In this document: positions 8,790 through 15,422 of the stretch, one piece after another
Layout of the letters: the number at the start of each line of letters is the position of its first letter
Position numbering within the stretch: position 1 is the stretch's first letter
NCBI GenBank assembly: GCA_028281765.1
Contig: JANQJF010000019.1
Coordinates: 36,749 to 100,748 of the forward strand
Source of the DNA: Planctomycetota bacterium
GTDB taxonomy: Bacteria > Planctomycetota > UBA1135 > UBA2386
Direction: 5' to 3'
DNA: 64,000 nt
Translations under genes and position numbers: made by a program
Notes under the pieces: model-generated
Told to the model about the DNA's origin: nothing
The model's input: the letters and a program-made list of their open reading frames with translations, nothing else
Database searches by the model: none

Positions 8790-9347
8790 CTACGGCAGGC
8801 TGCGCACGAACTCGGACAGCGGCGGCCGCTCCGGGGTCTTCGGTGTGTTCTCGGCGATCCCGGCCCAGACGAAGCCGATGATCTCCTCGCGCTCGGAGTC
8901 GATGCCGAGGTGCTGGTAGGTCTCGGGGTGGCAGGTGACCTTGCCCGAGCTCCACTTCGAGCCGACACCTTCGCCGGCGAGCGCGAGATGGATGTTCTGG
9001 ATCGCGCACGCCGCGGCCGCGTAGTCCTCGCGCGCGATCGCGGGATCGTCGTGGCGTACGATGCTGACGACGATCAGCTCGGCGGGGTTCAGGATCTTCG
9101 CGCGCACCTTCTCCGCGAGTTCGTCGGTGCACGGAGCGTCGGGTTTGGCCTTGAGCCGGCACGCGAGCTCGGCGATCGGCTTGCGAGTTTCGCGGCCGAC
9201 GCGGGTGAAGCGCCAGGGATACGTCAGCCGGTGGTTGGGCGCGAGGATCGCCGCAGCGAGCGCGCGATCGACCGCGCCTTCGGGTAGCGGGTCGCGGGTG
9301 TAGCGGTGGATCGTGCGGCGGTTGTGCAACGCGTCGTAGAGGTCCAT
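8790..9347 (-). CDS. Nitroreductase-family FMN oxidoreductase (YdjA-like)
   Basis: 185 residues from the ATG at 9347; the track start at 9380 adds a poorly matching extension. The N-terminus MDLYDALHNRRTIHRY is the usual FMN-phosphate-binding start of the nitroreductase fold, followed by PNHRLTYPWRF and, near the end, EEIIGFVWAGIAE, as in the short YdjA type (about 183 residues). Such enzymes are homodimers reducing nitroaromatics or quinones with NAD(P)H; the natural substrate is not evident. It is divergent from the dihydroorotate-dehydrogenase-like gene with only 26 bases between starts, so at least one promoter must lie inside the opposite gene. The kinase gene follows on the same strand after 130 bases. 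Confidence 0.85.
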   Translation of the reverse strand: MDLYDALHNRRTIHRYTRDPLPEGAVDRALAAAILAPNHRLTYPWRFTRVGRETRKPIAELACRLKAKPDAPCTDELAEKVRAKILNPAELIVVSIVRHDDPAIAREDYAAAACAIQNIHLALAGEGVGSKWSSGKVTCHPETYQHLGIDSEREEIIGFVWAGIAENTPKTPERPPLSEFVRSLP

Positions 9348-9373
9348 GACCGGGATGGTAACCTCACTTGCGA

Positions 9374-10168
9374 ATGTCACATCCCCGGTTGATCGTCTCC
9401 GCGCCGTTCGGCAACTACGTGCAGCCCGACGGCGCCGTCGCGACGCTCGGGACGTTCACGGCGGTGGCGCGCGGCGGGCGGATCTGGCGCATCCTGAAGA
9501 CCGTGCGCTACTACCCGCGCTTGCGTGCGTGGGTCAACAAGATCGGATTACGCAATCCGGGCATGCTGTGGCTCGTCGACCGGGTGAGGCGCGGCAAGAT
9601 CACGGTCGACGACAAATTGGTCAGCATCCACGGGTTTGAAGACGCCGACTGGGACAAGCTGCTCGGGGCGTGCGCGGAGATCCGCCCGATGGCGATCGAG
9701 CTCAACATGAGCTGCCCGAACGTCGGTGAGATCAACTGGCCGGAGGACCTGTTCGCGCGTGCGTTGAGCACCGAAGTGCCGGTGATCGCGAAGCTGCCGC
9801 CGGTGCGATTCGAAGGGATGTTCGAGCAGGCGGCCGAGGCCGGAGTGCGCACGTTCCACTGCTGCAACACGCTGCCGGTGCCCGCGGGCGGGATCAGCGG
9901 GGCGCCGTTGAAGCCGGTGGCGCTGCAGTGCATCGCGCGGGTAAAGGAACTCGCGGGTGATCAGGCCGACGAGCTGCGGATCGTCGGTGGGGGAGGGATT
10001 CGGCAGGTCGAGGACGTGGATGAATACGTCGCGGCGGGCGTGCACGCGATCGCGGTCGGGACGAAGGTGATGAATCCGCGGTACATGATCGGGCACGGGC
10101 CTCTGCGGCCGTTGCGAGATCGGGCGGACGCGGCGCTGGGTGGGCGGCCGGGGTGGGTCGTGGCGTAG
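9374..10168 (+). CDS. Dihydroorotate dehydrogenase-like TIM-barrel flavoprotein
   Basis: 264 residues from ATG 9374 (the track uses an upstream TTG). Family signs: GLRNPG near residue 60, ELNMSCPNVGE near 115 (class 1 enzymes have ELNLSCPNV), CCNTLPVPAGGISGAPLKPVAL near 160-180, and the phosphate-binding IVGGGGI followed by AAGVHAIAVGTKV. It is 40-50 residues shorter than typical PyrD, with the deficit near the N-terminus, so it may be a divergent PyrD or another member of the superfamily. No pyrimidine gene adjoins it. The flavin-binding half is intact. The reaction would be dihydroorotate to orotate if it is a true PyrD; I leave the symbol blank because of the truncation and lack of context. 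Confidence 0.8.
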   Translation: MSHPRLIVSAPFGNYVQPDGAVATLGTFTAVARGGRIWRILKTVRYYPRLRAWVNKIGLRNPGMLWLVDRVRRGKITVDDKLVSIHGFEDADWDKLLGACAEIRPMAIELNMSCPNVGEINWPEDLFARALSTEVPVIAKLPPVRFEGMFEQAAEAGVRTFHCCNTLPVPAGGISGAPLKPVALQCIARVKELAGDQADELRIVGGGGIRQVEDVDEYVAAGVHAIAVGTKVMNPRYMIGHGPLRPLRDRADAALGGRPGWVVA

Positions 10169-10187
10169 GCGGGCGCGGGGCGCGGAG

Positions 10188-10206
10188 CCTGAGACGGGGG
10201 GCGGAG
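10188..10206 (+). repeat. Left inverted-repeat copy flanking the transposase (REP-like)
   Basis: The 19-base CCTGAGACGGGGGGCGGAG lies 20 bases after the dihydroorotate-dehydrogenase-like stop. An exact reverse complement occurs at 10976-10994 on the far side of the transposase. A second short match, CGGGCACGGGC (10213-10223), also recurs inverted at 11002-11012. Paired inverted copies flanking a RAYT gene are what REP/BIME elements look like. The rest of the 10169-10476 gap holds an AT-richer stretch with a promoter-like sequence and the start of the transposase. Confidence 0.6.
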
Positions 10207-10318
10207 CGGCGACGGGCACGGGCGACGCGATGGCGGTCGAAGTAGCTAGGGAAAGGGGGGTGCAGCTGTGACTGCGCGCGATCGCAAATAGGCCGTATTA
10301 GTCCAGAATTAAAGTCAT

Positions 10319-10347
10319 TTGACTGCTAACACCATGTCTGATATCCT
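10319..10347 (+). promoter_or_regulatory. Candidate housekeeping sigma-70 promoter for the transposase
   Basis: TTGACT at 10319-10324, a 17-base spacer, then TATCCT at 10342-10347. This is close to the TTGACA/TATAAT consensus and sits in a locally AT-rich patch unlike its GC-rich surroundings. The predicted transcription start is near 10354, just ahead of the frame carrying the N-terminal RAYT motif. The contrast in composition is consistent with an acquired element. Not verified by any scan. Confidence 0.5.
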
Positions 10348-10360
10348 TTTCGAACTCGTG

Positions 10361-10507
10361 ATGAGTCGGGCATCGAAGATGAGATCGAGGGTGAAGCCGG
10401 GCTTGCTGGCGTTTCCGCTCGGCTGGGGCGGCTTCCGGAAAGGGCGGGGCGAAAGCGACAGGCGGCTCGCGAGCGCGTGTCACACAAGAAGAAGGCAGAG
10501 CTCGTGA
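10361..10507 (+). pseudogene. Out-of-frame N-terminal part of the transposase
   Basis: This frame reads LGWGGFRKGRGE, resembling the N-terminal GG-K-R-x-G-A-G-R-K signature of many IS200-like RAYT proteins, but it stops at 10505-10507. The next frame continues the family pattern from ERAGRKRQ into RVSHKKK and then PLHVTMRL. The switch falls near 10432-10450 and needs a one-base change (minus-one direction). It could be a decaying gene, an assembly error or, less likely, frameshifting; no classic slippery heptamer is in phase. Possible starts are the ATGs at 10361 or 10376. Confidence 0.45.
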
Positions 10508-11079
10508 AGGGGTGCCCTCTGCACGTCACGATGCGGCTGCGAGAGGGACTTCCCTCCCTGCGACGCAAGGACACGTATGCCGTACTCCGTGAAGCCTTCG
10601 CAAGGGCCAAGGACCGCTTCGGTTTCCGCCTGGTCCACTACTCCGTCATGGGCAACCACGTCCACGCAATCGTCGAGGCCGACGACCAACGTGCGCTGAC
10701 GCGTGGCATGACCGGACTCCTCGTTCGCATGGCGAGAGCACTGAACAAGCTCTGGTCGCGCCGCGGCAGGGTCTTCGATGACCACTACCACCAGCGTCAG
10801 ATCGAGACGCCCCGGGCGGTGCGACACGCCCTCGCCCACGTCTTGAACAACGCGCGACGCCACCGATACGCCATCGACGTCCTCGACGACTTCGCTTCCG
10901 GCCCCTGGTTCGACGGCTGGGCCATCCACATCGAGATCGTCGGCAAAGCCGCGCACTGGCGTCCTCCCGTCACACCTCCGCCCCCCGTCTCAGGGCCCCT
11001 TGCCCGTGCCCGCCCCGCTCACCCCAAAAAGCCCACCCCCCCTGTAACACTCCCCCCGCCCCCCAAGTCAGTCCCATGA
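10477..11079 (+). mobile_element. REP-associated tyrosine transposase (RAYT, IS200-like Y1)
   Basis: 200 residues from GTG 10477, the longest open part of the gene. GNHVHAIVE carries the HUH metal-binding pair, preceded by FRLVHYSVM. MRLREGLPSLRRKDTY, GLLVRMARALNKLWSRRGRVFDDHYH and PRAVRHALAHVLNNARRH are RAYT family features, and a catalytic tyrosine would lie in the helices after the HUH motif. Such proteins nick and join single-stranded DNA at REP sequences; inverted 19-base copies flank the gene. The last 30-40 residues are Pro-rich and read through the right-hand repeat, so the true C-terminus may be eroded. The N-terminal signature is in another frame (see the separate entry), so the gene may be inactive. 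Confidence 0.8.
10976..10994 (-). repeat. Right inverted-repeat copy flanking the transposase
   Basis: Exact reverse complement of the left copy at 10188-10206, lying inside the Pro-rich 3' end of the transposase frame. The adjoining 11-base module (11002-11012) also matches the left side inverted, but the two modules are in reversed order relative to the left, which argues for separate REP-type units and not simple terminal inverted repeats. Confidence 0.6.
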
Positions 11080-11091
11080 AAGGACTGACCC

Positions 11092-11586
11092 ATGAAGCTC
11101 ACCAAGATCCTCGTTGCCCTCGCTGCCTTCGCCTTCGCCCCCGTCGCCGCCCACGCCCAGACCACCGGCGTCCCCGGCTTCAACGACTACATCGTCAACG
11201 GAACCCTCTCCGGCAGCACCTCGGCGCTGACCGTGAACGTTCCCGGCGGCGGCCCGACGATCTTCGAGCTGTCGTCGACACCCTTCACCCCGGTCGCGTT
11301 CTTCTTCTCGCTGTGCCCGGCGTCGCCGTGCTGGTTCCCGCTTTCGCCCGTCGGGTGTCCGATCCCGTTCACTGCGTGCAGCGGCACGACGAACAACTCG
11401 ATCGACATCGACTTCTCGTGCCCGACGCTCGTCATGTCGATGACGACCGACGCGTTCGGATTCGCGAGTTCGGTCATCAACCTGCCGCCGGGCATGGTGT
11501 TCTCGACGCAGGCGGGCGTGTTGCATCCGTGCGCCGCGCCGCCGATCCGGGTGATGATGTCGCAGGCCTACACGGTCACGACGTAG
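11092..11586 (+). CDS. Small secreted Cys-containing protein, unknown function
   Basis: 164 residues. A clear signal peptide (MKLTKILVALAAFAFAPVAAHA, cleavage after AHA) precedes a beta-rich mature domain with several cysteines (CPASPC, GCPI, TACSG, DFSCP, HPC), likely disulphide-linked and extracellular. The ATG follows AAAGGA with a good gap. It lacks the Q...S-N/D/R-A tail shared by seven other secreted proteins in the window. It ends 17 bases from the convergent hydroxylase gene. No family recognised; it could be a surface or matrix protein. Confidence 0.8.
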   Translation: MKLTKILVALAAFAFAPVAAHAQTTGVPGFNDYIVNGTLSGSTSALTVNVPGGGPTIFELSSTPFTPVAFFFSLCPASPCWFPLSPVGCPIPFTACSGTTNNSIDIDFSCPTLVMSMTTDAFGFASSVINLPPGMVFSTQAGVLHPCAAPPIRVMMSQAYTVTT

Positions 11587-11603
11587 TCGTCAGCGGCCCG
11601 GGC

Positions 11604-12383
11604 TCAAGACCGCGCCGTCCGCGATCTCTGTGGCAGCAGTGGCTCCGTGAGCAGTCGCACGTATCCGCGACCGACCTCCTCCGGCGTTCCGAGCTCCTCC
11701 GGCTCGTGAGCTGGACGCTTGTACGTCCCGAAGACCAGGTCGAGAATCGGCATCAAGTTCGCGAAGTTGCAGTAGCCACCTTCGTGCCGCTCGTGATGCC
11801 AGTGGTGCAGCTCCGGCGACCCGAGCACGAACCGCAGCGGCCCGACCGGGATGCGCACGTTCGAGTGGATGAAGATCGCCCAGAGGCCGCGGAACGCCGC
11901 GACGCCGGCGATCGCGCCGACGGGGAAGCCGACGAGGATCGCCGGCAGGTTCTGCCAGAGCTGCGTGTAGAGCCCGTCGATCGGGTGCTCGCGGTGCGCG
12001 GCCAGCCAGTCGAGCCGTTCGGCGGTGTGGTGCACGCGGTGGAAGCGCCACAGGAAGTCGACGCGGTGCGAGAGTCGGTGACCCCAGTAGACGAAGAAGT
12101 CGCCGAGCAGCAGAACTTCGATCGTCTGCAGCCAGAACGGCTGCTCGCGCAGCGCCGCGCGCAGCCCGTCCATCGGGATCAGCTGGCACGCGTGCCACAC
12201 GCCGACGAGCGCGCTCACGACAAACACGGGCCAGACGAGGTACTGACCGAGGAAGAACAGCAGGTCCGTACCCCACTCGAAGCGGAACACACGCTGGCGC
12301 CGCGCGGCGAACGCGCGCTCGAGCGGAATGAACACGACCGCGAGGATCGCGAACCCGATCAGTGCTTGTTCGAGTTCGCTCAC
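11604..12383 (-). CDS. Sterol desaturase / fatty acid hydroxylase superfamily membrane enzyme
   Basis: 259 residues starting at GTG 12383, which overlaps the stop of the upstream gene (GTGA). Three histidine clusters for a di-iron centre are present: HRLSH (about residue 106), HRVHH (about 118) and HHWHH (about 196). At least four hydrophobic helices match the family. These integral membrane enzymes hydroxylate or desaturate lipids, sterols or carotenoids using O2. The substrate cannot be told from sequence. The coupled partner upstream is a small membrane-anchored protein with repeats. Confidence 0.92.
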   Translation of the reverse strand: MSELEQALIGFAILAVVFIPLERAFAARRQRVFRFEWGTDLLFFLGQYLVWPVFVVSALVGVWHACQLIPMDGLRAALREQPFWLQTIEVLLLGDFFVYWGHRLSHRVDFLWRFHRVHHTAERLDWLAAHREHPIDGLYTQLWQNLPAILVGFPVGAIAGVAAFRGLWAIFIHSNVRIPVGPLRFVLGSPELHHWHHERHEGGYCNFANLMPILDLVFGTYKRPAHEPEELGTPEEVGRGYVRLLTEPLLPQRSRTARS

Positions 12384-13006
12384 TTGCGCGGCTTCGGTTC
12401 CGTGGACTGCTGGTTCGCGGGCTTCTTCTTCGGATCGTTCACGAGGACGCGTCCGCTCTTCGAAGCGTAGAGGAACTCGGTGGGTGCCTCGTTCGTGGTG
12501 CTAGCCTGTGGGATCGACGACACGCTCAGCGTCTTCGAGCCCGAGAAGAACACCCCCGGCGGTTCCTGGACGTGCGGGTGAGTGGACCGCAACAGTTGGA
12601 GCAAGTCCGGTCGGACCGGGCGTCCGAGTTGCGGTAGCAGAGTGTCCACCGGGACCTGTGAGTGTTGCGCGACGTACTCGAGGTCGATGCGGCCGCTCTT
12701 GCTCGAGAACAAGAACTCGGGCTGGGTCGGCGTCTCGCCTGTTGGTGTCGACACGTCGATCGTCGCGAACTTGCTCGAGCCGTGGAACGCGGGCGGGACC
12801 GGGTCGGCTTGGTTCGCGACCTCGGGATCCGGCGGGCCGGCGGTCTCAAGGTCCGAGGCCGCGGGCGTCGGCTGTTCCGGTTCGTTCGTGTTCTCCGTGC
12901 CGCGCTGGTTCGCGCGCATGACCACGCACGCAGCGACGGTCAGGGCACAGGTGAGGGCGGCAGCGCGGAGGACCCAGTGTGGGCGAGACGGCGCGGGTTC
13001 TGACAT
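12380..13006 (-). CDS. Membrane-anchored protein with four F-x-x-S-K repeats
   Basis: 208 residues: an N-terminal membrane anchor (about 12-31, WVLRAAALTCALTVAACVV) that may be lipidated at AAC, then a disordered Pro/Glu segment. After it come four short repeats with aromatic-x-x-(S/G)-S-K: FHGSSKFATI, FLFSSKSGRI, FFSGSKTLSV and FLYASKSGRV. A basic Lys/Pro tail ends it. Its stop overlaps the GTG of the hydroxylase, so the two are translationally coupled. I do not recognise a named family; spaced SKSG motifs in small anchored proteins suggest a ligand- or wall-binding peptide repeat, but that is speculation. Confidence 0.75.
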   Translation of the reverse strand: MSEPAPSRPHWVLRAAALTCALTVAACVVMRANQRGTENTNEPEQPTPAASDLETAGPPDPEVANQADPVPPAFHGSSKFATIDVSTPTGETPTQPEFLFSSKSGRIDLEYVAQHSQVPVDTLLPQLGRPVRPDLLQLLRSTHPHVQEPPGVFFSGSKTLSVSSIPQASTTNEAPTEFLYASKSGRVLVNDPKKKPANQQSTEPKPRK

Positions 13007-13091
13007 CGATGGATCTCGTCGGGGTTGCGGGCGATCGTCTTCGAAGCAAGAGGCGTGCCGAGGCGAGAAACAGCCGGTTCTCGTCCGATTG

Positions 13092-13109
13092 CGTATCCGA
13101 TCGGATACG
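13092..13109. promoter_or_regulatory. Perfect 18-base palindrome
   Basis: CGTATCCGATCGGATACG is a perfect palindrome lying 86 bases upstream of the 13006 start and 27 bases beyond the FG-GAP stop. With no loop it is a better operator candidate than a terminator. No second copy was noticed in the window. Confidence 0.45.
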
Positions 13110-13113
13110 GGCG

Positions 13114-13135
13114 GCGCCGCGGAGATACGCGGCGC
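13114..13135 (-). terminator. Hairpin directly after the FG-GAP lipoprotein stop
   Basis: GCGCCGCG, six bases, then CGCGGCGC: an 8-bp all-GC stem one base after the stop of the minus-strand FG-GAP gene. No T-tract follows, so this may be a stability hairpin or Rho-assisted end. Confidence 0.5.
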
Positions 13136-13136
13136 T

Positions 13137-15338
13137 CTAGTTCGTCAGGTTCTTGAACACGACGAAGCCCTGCGTCAGGAAGCCGCCGAGGACGAGCTCC
13201 GGACGGTCGTCGCCGTTGAGGTCGGCGAGCGCAGCGCTACTCGTGGTGAACGCGCCGGGGAATCGCAGCGACGACTCGATGCCGCCCTGGCCGTCATTGA
13301 GCAGCAGCTGGAACTCGCCGGCGAGCGACGTGACGATCAGGTCGGTCTGCTCGTCGTCGTTCAGATCCGCGTGCACGACCCGGTTCGGGCTCGGTCCGGT
13401 CGCGATCTCCGAGACGTCGAATGCGCCGTCTTCACTCGCGAGCATCAGGGACATCGAGCTGACTCCCGAGCCGTTCGTTGCGGCCAAGTCGACGCGGCCG
13501 TTGCCGTCGAAGTCGAGGCGGGTCAGACTCGATGGGATCTGCGGCAGAAGGATCTCGCCGACCATGACGAGCGTGCCGTCGAGCGCGAGGCGCACGATCT
13601 GCACCTTGGCCGCATTCTGGAACGAGATTGCGAGCTCGTTCTGACCGACCCCGCGGAAGTCACCGGCGGCGATGCCGGTTGGTGCGTCGGCGAACGTCGT
13701 CTCGGTCGGCGGGGAGAACGTTCCGTCGCCGTTGCCCGTCGCGACGCGAATCACGTTGTCGGTCGCGCCGACGACCAGGTCGTCGACCCCGTCGAGGCTG
13801 AGGTCGACGAGCTCGACGAGGCGTGGCTCGGGCGTCGCGACGAAGACGTCATCGGTAGGGATCACGTCGAACGCCTTCACGCCGCCGGCGGTCTTGTTGA
13901 GGCAGACCTTCACGCCGCCGTCGACCGCGACGGTGATGTCGGGCATGCCGTCCCCGTCCAGGTCGCGGATCGTCATGGCTTGGGCCGAACGCGTCTGAAT
14001 CGCGTCGGCCAGCGAGATCGTCGTGTCGACGATAAACGCCGGGTCTCGCGTCGGCAGCGACGTGTCGATCTCGAGAACGTGTAGGTCTTCGGCACCGAGT
14101 TCTGCGGCGACGACCTCATTCGCGCCGTCGCCGTCGATGTCGACGACCTGCGCGTCGCGCGCGCTGTTCGGCCCGACCGTGTGGTGGCGGCCGCCGGCGA
14201 GTCCGTCGTCGCGCGCGACCAGCAGGCAGATGCTGCTCGTGCCGACGCCCGCTGTCAGGAGGTCCGCGCGACCGTCGCCGTTGACGTCCCCCGCGAAGGG
14301 ACGCAGGGGTGCGCCGGTCGTGCCGATCCGCACGGAACGGCCGAGTGGGGCAGCCGCGTCTCCGGTGCCTTCGATGATCGTCACCGAGCGCGAGTCGATC
14401 ATCGCGACCGCGGTGTCGTCGATGCCGTCTCCGGTGAAGTCCGCTCCGACGCTGAATCCGGGCAAACCCTCGATCGGAATGGTCTGGATGACTTCGAACG
14501 CGGTGCCGTTCCACGTGACGGCTTGCACCGTTCGGCTGTTGAAGTTCGTGACCGTGAAGTCGTCGATCCCGTCGCCCGTCAAGTCGCCCGTCGCGATTCC
14601 GAACGGGCCGCTGTCGACGGAGACGACCTGCACGCCGGGGTGGACTCCGCCGGGTGCGCCGAGGAGGACGACGACCTGATCGCGATCGGTATCCGCGATC
14701 AGGACGTCCGGGATGTCGTCGCCGGTCACGTCGCCGACGCTGAGTCCGGCCGTTCGGCCCTCGGTTGGAACCGGGAGCTGCAGGCTCTGCTGGAACGTGC
14801 CGTCACCGTTGCCGATGAAGACTTCGACGAACGCCGGCGTGAGGTGGGTCAGCAGGATGTCCGGCACGCCGTCTTGGTTGCAGTCCTGCACGATCATCGC
14901 CGTCGGGATCGGGGTCGTGTACAGCGTTGCCGGTGGTTCGAACGTTCCGGTGCCGTCGTTGATCAGGACGTTGAGTTGGTCCTGCCGGTAGCTGCCGACG
15001 ACGAGGTCGATGTCGCCGTCGAGGTCGATGTCGGAAGCGCGAACCTCGGATCCGTCCAACGCGACGTCGTACGTCTCGGCAGACACGAATCCGTTGTCGC
15101 CGCTTCCGGAGAGGACCTGCAGAGCACCGGCCGGGTCGAGCGCCGCGAGGTCGGGGATGCCATCTCCCGTGAAGTCCGCGAGCTGCAGGTCGGTGACGTT
15201 CGTCAGGTCGAGGACGATCTCGATCTGCGTTTCGAACGCCACGGTCGGCAGCGCTCCCGCCGGTAGGATCAGCTCTCCGCGGTGCTCGACGCAGGCCGTC
15301 CCCAAGAACAAAGACGCAATGAGGGCGGACCGATGCAT
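13137..15338 (-). CDS. FG-GAP/VCBS-repeat lipoprotein
   Basis: 733 residues from ATG 15338 (the track start at 15398 is too far upstream). Lipobox LGTAC gives Cys16. About 14 FG-GAP units follow at 40-50-residue spacing, with calcium-loop motifs such as DFTGDGIPDLAAL, DIDLDGDIDLVV, DVNGDGRADLLT and DLDGDGMPDITV. These should make two beta-propellers of seven blades, calcium-bound and anchored on the periplasmic or outer face. No enzyme domain is attached. Some blades have eroded loops (GDFRGVGQNELAI). It lies on the same strand as the macroglobulin gene, 84 bases downstream, so it may be part of that sigma-linked operon. Confidence 0.9.
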   Translation of the reverse strand: MHRSALIASLFLGTACVEHRGELILPAGALPTVAFETQIEIVLDLTNVTDLQLADFTGDGIPDLAALDPAGALQVLSGSGDNGFVSAETYDVALDGSEVRASDIDLDGDIDLVVGSYRQDQLNVLINDGTGTFEPPATLYTTPIPTAMIVQDCNQDGVPDILLTHLTPAFVEVFIGNGDGTFQQSLQLPVPTEGRTAGLSVGDVTGDDIPDVLIADTDRDQVVVLLGAPGGVHPGVQVVSVDSGPFGIATGDLTGDGIDDFTVTNFNSRTVQAVTWNGTAFEVIQTIPIEGLPGFSVGADFTGDGIDDTAVAMIDSRSVTIIEGTGDAAAPLGRSVRIGTTGAPLRPFAGDVNGDGRADLLTAGVGTSSICLLVARDDGLAGGRHHTVGPNSARDAQVVDIDGDGANEVVAAELGAEDLHVLEIDTSLPTRDPAFIVDTTISLADAIQTRSAQAMTIRDLDGDGMPDITVAVDGGVKVCLNKTAGGVKAFDVIPTDDVFVATPEPRLVELVDLSLDGVDDLVVGATDNVIRVATGNGDGTFSPPTETTFADAPTGIAAGDFRGVGQNELAISFQNAAKVQIVRLALDGTLVMVGEILLPQIPSSLTRLDFDGNGRVDLAATNGSGVSSMSLMLASEDGAFDVSEIATGPSPNRVVHADLNDDEQTDLIVTSLAGEFQLLLNDGQGGIESSLRFPGAFTTSSAALADLNGDDRPELVLGGFLTQGFVVFKNLTN

Positions 15339-15422
15339 GACTTCCGTAATCTCCGTACCACGGGTGCTATGACCCCGGCAGTCTAGCGGTCCGGGCACCG
15401 CGTCGCGAATCGCAGCGCGATG

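Noticed and set aside
6374-8881. 835-residue plus-strand ORF opposite the kinase
   Set aside because: Antisense shadow of a gene with full Hanks kinase motifs.
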